A DNA stretch of 11,250 nucleotides, taken from positions 1-11,250 of the forward strand of contig NZ_DJDT01000352.1 of the NCBI RefSeq assembly GCF_002432345.1, in the 5' to 3' direction. Numbering within the stretch: position 1 is the stretch's first letter; each line of letters begins with the position of its first letter. The notes beneath the pieces were generated by a model. It was not told the origin of the DNA, did not search any database, and saw only the letters and a list, made by a program, of their open reading frames with translations. Positions 5,254 to 11,250 of the stretch are shown here, in pieces. The DNA comes from Pedobacter sp. UBA5917 (GTDB lineage Bacteria; Bacteroidota; Bacteroidia; Sphingobacteriales; Sphingobacteriaceae). The translations under genes were made by a program, and so were the position numbers.

Positions 5254-6369
5254 ATGAAAGAAATTACCGATATACTCAAAGCATACCAAAAAGCAACAAA
5301 GGATAAGAAAAAAACGGCTTTGGCTACGGTAGTGAAGGTAGAAGGTTCCTCCTACCGCCGGCCTGGTGCCAGGATGCTTATTACAGAAGATGGCCAGTTA
5401 ACCGGTGCCATAAGTGGTGGCTGTTTAGAGGGGGATGCCCTGCGGAAAGCCCTTTCGGCCATTGTACAGCAGGAAAACAAGCTGATTACTTACGATACTA
5501 CCGACGAAGATGATGCGAAATTTGGCGTTCAGCTAGGCTGCAATGGCATTGTGCATATCCTTTTCGAACCCATTATAGAAGAAGATCCACAAAATCCCAT
5601 TGCTATTTTATCAGCCTTACAAGCCAAAAGAGAAGATGCAGTATTGACAACACTTTTTGCTTTAGACGGAAAGCAACAATTGGGTACCAGTATGTTGTTT
5701 AAAAAAGATACTATCCTATCAAAAATACCAAACGAAATCGAAGAGGCCATTGTAAAAGATGCCAGGGAAGTTTTTGCCAACAAAACAGCTGCATTTAAAG
5801 TTTATCCGTACCATAATCAAGAGATTGATGCTTTCCTGGAGCTGATCCACCCTCCTATTTCGTTAATTATTGCCGGTGCGGGGAACGATGTACAACCCCT
5901 TGCCGAAATGGCCTACCTTTTAGGTTGGGAAGTAAACATTGTTGACGGCAGGCCTACCCATGCCACCGCACAACGCTTTGCAAACGCCACCAAAATTGTA
6001 GTGAGTAAACCAGATAATGTGCTGAACCAAGTCGATATTGATGAGCAAACGGCTTTTGTATTGATGACGCACAATTACAACTACGACCTCGAACTGCTTA
6101 AATATTTATTGGATACCAACGCGCCTTATATTGGTACATTGGGTCCGAAGAAAAAACTGATCAGGATGCTGGAAGAACTCAATCTCGCCACACCCGAAAA
6201 TGAAAATCGTGTACACGGCCCCATCGGTTTGGATATCGGTGCAGAAACAGCCGAAGAAATCGCTATTTCCATCCTGGCAGAAATCAAATCCGTTTTTACG
6301 GGTGCATCGGCAATTTTCTTAAAAGAAAAAAAGAACCCGATCCATGTTTATGGATTAAACAATAATTAG
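5254..6369 (+). CDS. XdhC/CoxI-family molybdenum cofactor insertion/maturation protein
   Basis: 371 residues from ATG 5254; an in-frame TTG 15 bases upstream is less likely as start. The N-terminal XdhC/CoxI domain carries VEGSSYRRPGARMLI (29-43) and GAISGGCLEGDA (51-62) with Cys57, then LGCNG (95-99). The C-terminal Rossmann-type domain starts at about 203 with LIIAGAGNDVQPLAEMA (204-220) and includes VDGRPTHA (230-237) and IGTLGPKKK. XdhC proteins bind Moco, protect it and hand a sulfurated form to xanthine dehydrogenase-family enzymes. It is the first gene of the Moco operon, and its TAG stop is followed at once by the ATG of the next gene. Because no xanthine dehydrogenase or CO dehydrogenase-like gene is in view, its client is presumably encoded elsewhere. 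Confidence 0.9.
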   Translation: MKEITDILKAYQKATKDKKKTALATVVKVEGSSYRRPGARMLITEDGQLTGAISGGCLEGDALRKALSAIVQQENKLITYDTTDEDDAKFGVQLGCNGIVHILFEPIIEEDPQNPIAILSALQAKREDAVLTTLFALDGKQQLGTSMLFKKDTILSKIPNEIEEAIVKDAREVFANKTAAFKVYPYHNQEIDAFLELIHPPISLIIAGAGNDVQPLAEMAYLLGWEVNIVDGRPTHATAQRFANATKIVVSKPDNVLNQVDIDEQTAFVLMTHNYNYDLELLKYLLDTNAPYIGTLGPKKKLIRMLEELNLATPENENRVHGPIGLDIGAETAEEIAISILAEIKSVFTGASAIFLKEKKNPIHVYGLNNN

Positions 6370-6960
6370 ATGGATACCGCGATCATCATTTTGGCAGCAG
6401 GCAACTCCTCCCGTATGGGAAAGCCAAAACAGCTTTTAAATTATAAAGGCAAAACTTTGCTCCAAACCGTAATAAATGAAGCCCTAAAAACACATAACAC
6501 TCAAATAATAGTGGTTTTAGGTTCAAATGCAGAAGAAATATTAGCAAAACATCAAAATAATCAGGTCGACTTTGTAATCAATAAAAATTGGGAAAGTGGG
6601 ATGGCATCAAGCATTGTTGCCGGACTTTCATCACTGATTGAAAAAAACACCAAAATTAAAAACATCATTATTGCTGTAGCCGATCAGGTTTTTATAAAAA
6701 TGAGTACCTTTAATAACTTAATCGAAAAGCATATTAAAACTGGTAAAAACATCATTGCCAGCAGTTATGCCCAAACGATTGGTACACCTGTTTTTTTCGG
6801 AAAAGATTATTTTGATGCACTTTTATCGCTCAAAGGAACCGAAGGGGCAAAAAAACTACTCAAACAATATCCGTTAGATGTAGAAACTGTAGTTTTTGAA
6901 GGCGGTGAAATTGACATTGATACAGCAACCGATTATAATAATTTAATCAGCAAGGAATGA
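6370..6960 (+). CDS. MocA/MobA-like molybdenum cofactor nucleotidyltransferase
   Basis: 196 residues, single NTP-transferase domain. The nucleotide-binding loop is IILAAGNSSRMGKPKQLL (6-23); NWESGMASSI (73-82) and the metal-site ADQ (104-106) follow, then TIGTPVFF later. The Ser-Ser-Arg-Met-Gly-Lys-Pro-Lys loop, GM-SS block and pairing with XdhC resemble MocA, which adds CMP to molybdopterin for xanthine dehydrogenase-type enzymes; MobA would add GMP for the DMSO reductase family. The choice between the two is inferred from motif style and context. The gene abuts the XdhC-like stop codon with no gap and overlaps moaA by four bases (ATGA). It reads as more A-rich than its neighbours. Confidence 0.85.
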   Translation: MDTAIIILAAGNSSRMGKPKQLLNYKGKTLLQTVINEALKTHNTQIIVVLGSNAEEILAKHQNNQVDFVINKNWESGMASSIVAGLSSLIEKNTKIKNIIIAVADQVFIKMSTFNNLIEKHIKTGKNIIASSYAQTIGTPVFFGKDYFDALLSLKGTEGAKKLLKQYPLDVETVVFEGGEIDIDTATDYNNLISKE

Positions 6961-7937
6961 TAGCAGATAGCTTCGGAAGAGTACACGATTACCTGCGGAT
7001 ATCGCTTACCGATAACTGTAATTTTCGCTGCTTTTATTGCATGCCGGAGGAAGAGTACGACTTTACCCCTGCTTCGAGGTTGATGCAAACAGCCGAAATT
7101 ATCAAACTGGCCGGGATTTTTGTAGCCAATGGTGTAAAAAAGATCAGGCTAACAGGCGGCGAACCATTGGTAAGAAAAGATGCAGCCCAGATTATCACCG
7201 CATTGGGCAAACTTCCCGTAGAGTTAGTAATTACAACCAACGGCACACGCATTGCCGAAATGCTCCCGGTATTAAAAGAGGCAGGCATCAAATCCATCAA
7301 CATCAGTTTAGATACCCTGCAGCCCGAAAAATTTTTCATGATTACGCGTAGGGATGTATTTCACCAGGTTCGTAGCAATATCGAACTGTTGTTACAGCAT
7401 AAAATCAGGGTAAAAATCAATATGGTGGTGATGAAAGGCCTTAATGATAACGAAATCAACGATTTTATCAGCTGGACCAAACATAACCCCATTCAGGTGC
7501 GCTTTATAGAATTCATGCCTTTCAGCGGAAATAAATGGACAAGCAACCAAATGTTTTCTTTAGAAGAGATTCTTGCGCTCGTTGAACAAGATTTTACGGT
7601 ATTGCCTGTAAAAGGAGAACCGAACGATACGGCCAAGCACTTCATGATTCCGGGTCATGAGGGGTCATTTGCCATCATCAGCACCATGACGCATCCTTTT
7701 TGCGGCACCTGCAACCGCATGCGCTTAACAGCCGATGGAAAATTAAAAAACTGCCTATTTTCTGATTCAGAAACGGATCTGCTTAGCGCTTTGAGGAAAA
7801 ATGAAGAAGTGCTTCCCTTAATCAAATCGGCAATTTGGAGCAAGAAAGAGGCTTTAGGCGGGCAACTGGCCAGCGATTTCGAAAAAATAGACGCCACAAC
7901 CATTCAAAACAGAAGTATGATTACCATTGGAGGATAA
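6957..7937 (+). CDS. moaA: GTP 3',8-cyclase MoaA (radical SAM)
   Basis: 326 residues, full length for the family. The radical SAM cluster motif Cys21-x3-Cys25-x2-Cys28 (CNFRCFYC) is near the N-terminus, with LTGGEP (65-70) for SAM binding, TTNGT (93-97) and SINISLDTL (113-121). The second 4Fe-4S cluster, which holds GTP, uses Cys249, Cys252 and Cys266 (HPFCGTCNRMRL, then NCLF). The protein ends in the conserved Gly-Gly (325-326) required for activity in studied MoaA proteins. It converts GTP to 3',8-cyclo-GTP in the first step of Moco synthesis. moaC, the next step, is not in the window. The start overlaps the previous stop (ATGA). The codons for the final Gly-Gly form the ribosome-binding site of the next gene. 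Confidence 0.96.
   Translation: MIADSFGRVHDYLRISLTDNCNFRCFYCMPEEEYDFTPASRLMQTAEIIKLAGIFVANGVKKIRLTGGEPLVRKDAAQIITALGKLPVELVITTNGTRIAEMLPVLKEAGIKSINISLDTLQPEKFFMITRRDVFHQVRSNIELLLQHKIRVKINMVVMKGLNDNEINDFISWTKHNPIQVRFIEFMPFSGNKWTSNQMFSLEEILALVEQDFTVLPVKGEPNDTAKHFMIPGHEGSFAIISTMTHPFCGTCNRMRLTADGKLKNCLFSDSETDLLSALRKNEEVLPLIKSAIWSKKEALGGQLASDFEKIDATTIQNRSMITIGG
7929..7934 (+). promoter_or_regulatory. Shine-Dalgarno sequence of moeA inside the last two codons of moaA
   Basis: GGAGGA lies 10 bases before ATG 7945 and is one of few strong Shine-Dalgarno matches in this window. It is also the two Gly codons that end MoaA. It supports ATG 7945 as the start of moeA over the in-frame TTG at 7927. Confidence 0.75.
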
Positions 7938-7944
7938 AATTTTC

Positions 7945-9123
7945 ATGATCAGCGTTAAAGAAGCCAAAAACCTTATTTCTCAACATACCAGTCCTTTAAA
8001 TCCAGTTACCATTGGCCTGGCAAAAGCAGCAGGTTATACACTGGCGACTGATGTTTATGCCAGATTTGACATTCCTGCCTTTTGTCAATCTTCGATGGAT
8101 GGCTATGCCCTAAAATTTGAAGACTACGAAAAAACGCTCACTTTAGTGGGCGAAATGGCCGCAGGAACGGCTAAAAACATTACCATCCAAAATGGCGAAA
8201 CCAGCAGAATTTTTACCGGTGCTCCTTTGCCCGAAGGTGCAGATACCGTGGTAATGCAGGAAAAAATAACACGGCTGGATGGGACAATTACGGTACAGGA
8301 TCCTAACTTAAAATTGGGCTTAAATACACGGGATAAAGGTTCGGAAATTAAAGCTGGGGCATTGGCCATGGAAAAAGACAGTTTGCTTAGCCCTGCTGCC
8401 ATTGGTTTTCTTGCCGGGATTGGCGTTAACGAAGTAACGGTTTATCCTATGCCAAAAATATCAATCATTGTAACCGGAAAAGAATTGCAGGAACCAGGTA
8501 AACCCTTATCATTTGGACAGGTTTACGAATCGAACTCCTATTCGCTTTCGGCGGCGTTAAAATATGAAGGTATTGATCAGATCAGTATTTACGAAGCAGA
8601 TGATAATCTCGAAATCCTTAAAAAAGTATTGCAAACAGCCATCGAAAACAGCGATATAGTTTTACTTACAGGTGGTGTTAGTGTTGGCGATTACGATTTT
8701 GTGATCGAAGCAGCGGCACATTGTGGCATTAAACAGGTTTTCCATAAAGTAAAGCAGAAACCCGGCAAACCATTGTTTTTTGGAACACATGGTCAAAAAT
8801 TAATTTTCGGACTCCCGGGAAACCCATCGTCGGTATTAAGCTGTTATTACAATTATGTATTGCCAGCTGTTAAAACATTATCTCAAAAAGCAAATAGTGT
8901 AATTGAAATTGAGGCCGAACTTAGCCATCCTTATACCAAGCCTGCAGGTTTATCACATTTCCTAAAAGGGAAGTACGAAAACGGAAAGGTTACACCACTT
9001 GGTGCGCAGGAATCGTACCGTTTGAGTTCATTTGCACAATCCAATTGTCTCATCTGCCTCAACGAAACACAGGAACATTTCGAAAAAGGCGACATCCTAA
9101 CTGTAATGATTTTACCAAACTAA
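7945..9123 (+). CDS. moeA: Molybdopterin molybdenumtransferase MoeA
   Basis: 392 residues from ATG 7945; the in-frame TTG 18 bases upstream would put the Shine-Dalgarno inside the gene. MoeA motifs run in order: SSMDGYA (49-55), GEMAAGT (69-75), IFTGAPLPEGADTVVMQE (89-106), GSEIKAGA (132-139), IIVTGKEL (174-181), the MPT-binding LTGGVSVGDYDFV (241-253), KPGKPLFFG (272-280) and GLPGNPSSV (289-297). The C-terminal domain IV follows, to 392. The enzyme inserts molybdate into adenylylated molybdopterin to give Moco in the cytoplasm. The AMP-molybdopterin donor (MogA/MoaB type) is not visible here. The gene starts 7 bases after moaA, and its own stop is three bases before the transporter gene. Confidence 0.95.
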   Translation: MISVKEAKNLISQHTSPLNPVTIGLAKAAGYTLATDVYARFDIPAFCQSSMDGYALKFEDYEKTLTLVGEMAAGTAKNITIQNGETSRIFTGAPLPEGADTVVMQEKITRLDGTITVQDPNLKLGLNTRDKGSEIKAGALAMEKDSLLSPAAIGFLAGIGVNEVTVYPMPKISIIVTGKELQEPGKPLSFGQVYESNSYSLSAALKYEGIDQISIYEADDNLEILKKVLQTAIENSDIVLLTGGVSVGDYDFVIEAAAHCGIKQVFHKVKQKPGKPLFFGTHGQKLIFGLPGNPSSVLSCYYNYVLPAVKTLSQKANSVIEIEAELSHPYTKPAGLSHFLKGKYENGKVTPLGAQESYRLSSFAQSNCLICLNETQEHFEKGDILTVMILPN

Positions 9124-9126
9124 ACC

Positions 9127-9867
9127 ATGCAAGAAAGTTTTATTCTATTTTACTGTTTACTCTTTATAGTTGCCTTTTTATATGCCTCTGTGGGGCATGG
9201 CGGTGCAAGCGGCTATCTCGCATTAATGGCCATTTTCGCCATTTCGCCTGCCATTATGAAACCAACAGCCTTATTGCTCAACCTCTTTGTTTCTTCTACT
9301 TCTTTTATCCAGTTTTACCGTGGCGGACATTTTAAATGGAAAACTTTTTGGCCTTTTGCCCTTGCTTCTATCCCACTCTCCTTTATTGGTGGAATGATGG
9401 CGATTGAAAGTTCGATCTATAAAAAGATTTTAGGTGTACTTTTACTGATCCCTGTAATCCGTTTTTTCTTTTTCAAAAACACCGATCCAAAGGATTTTAA
9501 ACCCTCAAATATTCCACTATCATTGGCTATCGGTGGCATTATTGGTCTGCTTTCGGGTATGATCGGTATTGGCGGAGGAATTATTCTTTCACCTGTGCTG
9601 TTGCTTTTAAAATGGACCGATCAGAAACAAACTGCAGCCATCAGTGCCGCTTTTATATTCGTAAATTCGGTGGCTGGCTTAGGCGGACAGCTGATTAAAG
9701 GCTTCGATTTTAACAGCCACATGCTTGCTTATGTTGGCGTTGCCTTTGTTGGAGGCATTTGCGGTGCTTATTTTGGCGCCTTAAAATTCCCGCAAACCGT
9801 TTTAAAAAATGTACTGGCCTGCGTATTGGCGCTGGCTGCTTATAAGTTATTATTTACACATGCATAA
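9127..9867 (+). CDS. TauE/SafE-family membrane transporter
   Basis: 246 residues, almost wholly hydrophobic, about 7-8 membrane helices. Two Gly-rich repeats mark the TauE/SafE fold: YASVGHGGASGYL near the N-terminus (19-31) and GLLSGMIGIGGGIILSP in the middle (about 139-155), each after a helix. Family members move sulfite, sulfoacetate, sulfonates or other small anions, usually outward. The position inside a Moco operon, three bases after moeA and just before a secreted sulfite-oxidase-fold protein, suggests an anion tied to Moco metabolism, such as a sulfur oxyanion or molybdate. The substrate cannot be read from the sequence. An ordinary housekeeping exporter carried along in the operon is also possible. 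Confidence 0.9.
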   Translation: MQESFILFYCLLFIVAFLYASVGHGGASGYLALMAIFAISPAIMKPTALLLNLFVSSTSFIQFYRGGHFKWKTFWPFALASIPLSFIGGMMAIESSIYKKILGVLLLIPVIRFFFFKNTDPKDFKPSNIPLSLAIGGIIGLLSGMIGIGGGIILSPVLLLLKWTDQKQTAAISAAFIFVNSVAGLGGQLIKGFDFNSHMLAYVGVAFVGGICGAYFGALKFPQTVLKNVLACVLALAAYKLLFTHA

Positions 9868-9868
9868 T

Positions 9869-10366
9869 ATGAAATATACCATCATCGCCCTCTTATTTTT
9901 AGCTTTTGGTGCAAAAGCCCAGGAAAGCAAACAGTTTACCATCGAAGGAAAGGTTAAAACACCATTAACGGTTACTTTAGACAATTTAAGCAGCTATAAA
10001 TCCGTTAATTTGGATAGTATGACAATTTTCAATCACTTGATGCAGCGTAAAAGCAGCATTAAAAATATTAAAGGCGTGCTTTTAAAAGATATTTTGGCCA
10101 AAGTGGAAATTGATGCCGCATCGCCAAAAACATTGAGCGAATACTACCTCGTTTTTACCGCAACGGATAATTATAAAGTCGTGTATTCGTGGAACGAAAT
10201 TTTCAATTCCTCAACCGGAAACCAGATATTGGTTTTAAAAAGCTACGATACCGATCCGGCAAAAGCAGAAAAGGGCAATATCGCCATTATTACGCCAACT
10301 GATTTCGCTACGGGAAGAAGATTTGTAAAAGGATTGAGCAAAATCAGCATCTTACAGGTAAATTAG
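9869..10366 (+). CDS. Secreted Cys-less protein resembling a sulfite-oxidase-fold (molybdopterin-binding) domain
   Basis: 165 residues from ATG 9869, one base after the transporter stop; ATG 9860 in the same frame is possible but would put three residues before the basic start of the signal peptide. Residues 1-18 are a signal peptide ending AKA before Q. The rest has the order seen in small PF00174-like domains: FTIEGKVKTPLTVTLDNL (23-40), IKGVLLKDILAKV (68-80), YYLVFTATDNYKVVYSWNEI (93-112), then IAIITP and a terminal VKGLSKISI. The protein contains no Cys at all, so the usual molybdenum ligand is missing. It may be a cofactor-free binding protein or a degenerate relative of the enzymes served by this operon. 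The domain assignment is by eye and moderate; the secreted nature is firm. Confidence 0.75.
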   Translation: MKYTIIALLFLAFGAKAQESKQFTIEGKVKTPLTVTLDNLSSYKSVNLDSMTIFNHLMQRKSSIKNIKGVLLKDILAKVEIDAASPKTLSEYYLVFTATDNYKVVYSWNEIFNSSTGNQILVLKSYDTDPAKAEKGNIAIITPTDFATGRRFVKGLSKISILQVN

Positions 10367-10370
10367 CAGC

Positions 10371-10604
10371 ATGGAAATCGAAATCATCAGTTTTGGCCAG
10401 ATTGCTGAGTTTATCAGACATCAAAAAATTGATATCACAGGCATTACCGATACTGAAAGTTTTAAGCAATATATCGAAAATCAGTTTCCTGCCTTAAAAA
10501 GCATGAAATACAAACTTGCCCTGAACAAAAATATCGTTCAGGAGAATACAGAAATTAAAAACCCGGCTACCATAGCCATCATGCCCCCTTTTTCTGGCGG
10601 TTAA
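10371..10604 (+). CDS. moaD: Molybdopterin synthase small subunit MoaD
   Basis: 77 residues, ubiquitin-like fold size. The start IEIISFGQIAEF and the end ALNKNIVQENTEIKNPATIAIMPPFSGG show the MoaD/ThiS pattern, including the PPFSGG tail whose C-terminal Gly is adenylylated by MoeB and then carries the thiocarboxylate sulfur. The MPPFSGG end is typical for MoaD and argues against ThiS. It starts four bases after the preceding stop and is followed three bases later by its activating enzyme gene. The large subunit MoaE is not seen in the window. Confidence 0.93.
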   Translation: MEIEIISFGQIAEFIRHQKIDITGITDTESFKQYIENQFPALKSMKYKLALNKNIVQENTEIKNPATIAIMPPFSGG

Positions 10605-10607
10605 CAT

Positions 10608-11250
10608 ATGAGTGCAGAGCGATATAACAGACAGATAATCCTAAAAGGATTTGGTGAGGAAGCACAACAACAGCTTTTAAGGGCAAAAGTATTGGTAATC
10701 GGTGCCGGTGGTTTGGGCTGTCCTGCCCTGCAATACCTCGCTGCTGCCGGAATCGGCCATATCGGGATTGTTGATGATGATACCATTTCGCTATCCAACC
10801 TCCACCGGCAGATACTATTTACCACGGCCGATATCGGAAAATTGAAAGTAGAAGTTGCGGCAAAACGTTTGCAGGAAATGAACACCCAGATCGGGATTAT
10901 CCGCCATCCTATCCGTTTACAGCAGAACAACATCCTCGATATTATTTCCCGCTACGATTACATACTGGACGGCACCGATAATTTTGAATCGAGGTATCTG
11001 ATCAACGATGCCTGTGCCCTACTCAATAAACCGCTTATTTTTGCCGCAGTTGCCGGTTTTGAAGGTCAGTTGGCCATATTTAATGTGCCCGATCATCTTA
11101 CACCCAGCACCAACTACCGCGATCTTTTTCCAATCCCCCCTAATAAGGGAGAAATACCGAACTGTGCCGAAAACGGTGTTATTGGTGTTTTACCCGGGAT
11201 AATTGGAAGCATGGCTGCCGCAGAAATTATTAAACTGGTAGCTAAAATCG
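10608..11250 (+). CDS. moeB: Molybdopterin-synthase adenylyltransferase MoeB (ThiF family), C-terminus cut off
   Basis: First 214 residues of an E1-like adenylating enzyme; the gene runs off the window. The ATP-binding loop VIGAGGLGCPALQYL (30-44), DDDTISLSNLHRQ (56-68) with Asn65 and Arg68, DGTDNFESRYLIND (121-134) with Asp124, and the presumed thiol Cys186 (PNCAENGVIGVLPG) are in place. It activates the MoaD C-terminus with ATP. The segment that carries the first zinc CxxC in E. coli MoeB reads STNYRDLFP here (167-175), so that half of the zinc site is absent. A rhodanese domain, as in many fused MoeB proteins, may lie in the missing part. Start ATG 10608 is three bases after the moaD stop. 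Confidence 0.93.
   Translation, partial: MSAERYNRQIILKGFGEEAQQQLLRAKVLVIGAGGLGCPALQYLAAAGIGHIGIVDDDTISLSNLHRQILFTTADIGKLKVEVAAKRLQEMNTQIGIIRHPIRLQQNNILDIISRYDYILDGTDNFESRYLINDACALLNKPLIFAAVAGFEGQLAIFNVPDHLTPSTNYRDLFPIPPNKGEIPNCAENGVIGVLPGIIGSMAAAEIIKLVAKI

Noticed and set aside
7927..7944. TTG at 7927 as the start of moeA
   Set aside because: It overlaps the end of moaA and would place the good GGAGGA inside the gene; ATG 7945 with that site 10 bases upstream fits better.
9809..9868. N-terminal extension of the secreted sulfite-oxidase-like protein from ATG 9809
   Set aside because: It overlaps the transporter gene by 59 bases and would bury the clear signal peptide that starts at 9869.

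Overview
The window looks like chromosome of a Bacteroidota species, most like the Sphingobacteriaceae (Pedobacter and relatives). The grounds are an AT-rich genome with few Shine-Dalgarno sequences, Bacteroidota-type protein sequences, a GH110-like glycosidase, and a paired inverted intergenic repeat of a kind I associate with that group. The genus is an inference from style, not from a marker gene. I see no rRNA, tRNA, CRISPR array or insertion sequence.

Left part (1-4841). A secreted beta-helix glycoside hydrolase, cut by the window edge, comes first. It is followed by a compact oxidative-stress-like locus. On the minus strand, reading right to left, this holds an ECF sigma factor, a small zinc-type anti-sigma factor, a secreted peptide made almost only of Lys, Met, Asp, Glu and Ser, and a secreted peroxiredoxin-like protein. 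Divergent from the sigma gene are a four-helix cytochrome b and a Tat-exported molybdenum oxidoreductase of the sulfite oxidase/MsrP (YedY) fold, overlapping by 29 bases. A convergent tatA and a small HMA-like orphan gene follow.

The key observation is that the same bipartite promoter, TGTAAGG-N15-CGACTAAG, occurs three times with identical spacing: before the sigma gene, before the Lys/Met peptide and before the cytochrome b gene. This defines a local ECF regulon from sequence alone. The parts (sigma/anti-sigma pair, secreted Met-rich peptide, periplasmic molybdoenzyme with membrane heme partner) match in logic the reactive-chlorine defence known from Azospira (SigF/NrsF, MrpX, YedY). There a Met-rich peptide is oxidised as a decoy and regenerated by the molybdoenzyme. 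Here the anti-sigma and cytochrome families differ, and a secreted peroxiredoxin is added.

Middle (4842-5238). This is a gene-free stretch with a 68-base inverted repeat made of two hairpin-forming copies that differ only by compensating base pairs, followed by an AT-rich leader.

Right part (5254-11250). A tightly packed plus-strand operon for molybdenum cofactor (Moco): XdhC-like protein, MocA-like nucleotidyltransferase, MoaA, MoeA, a TauE/SafE transporter, a secreted Cys-less protein resembling a sulfite-oxidase-fold domain, MoaD and MoeB (cut by the edge). Spacings run from slight overlaps to a few bases. moaC, moaE and a mogA/moaB-type gene are not seen and may lie downstream. The operon would supply the cofactor for the molybdoenzyme on the left, tatA the export route, and the ECF pair the stress signal. 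XdhC and MocA point to a second, xanthine-dehydrogenase-type molybdoenzyme elsewhere in the genome.
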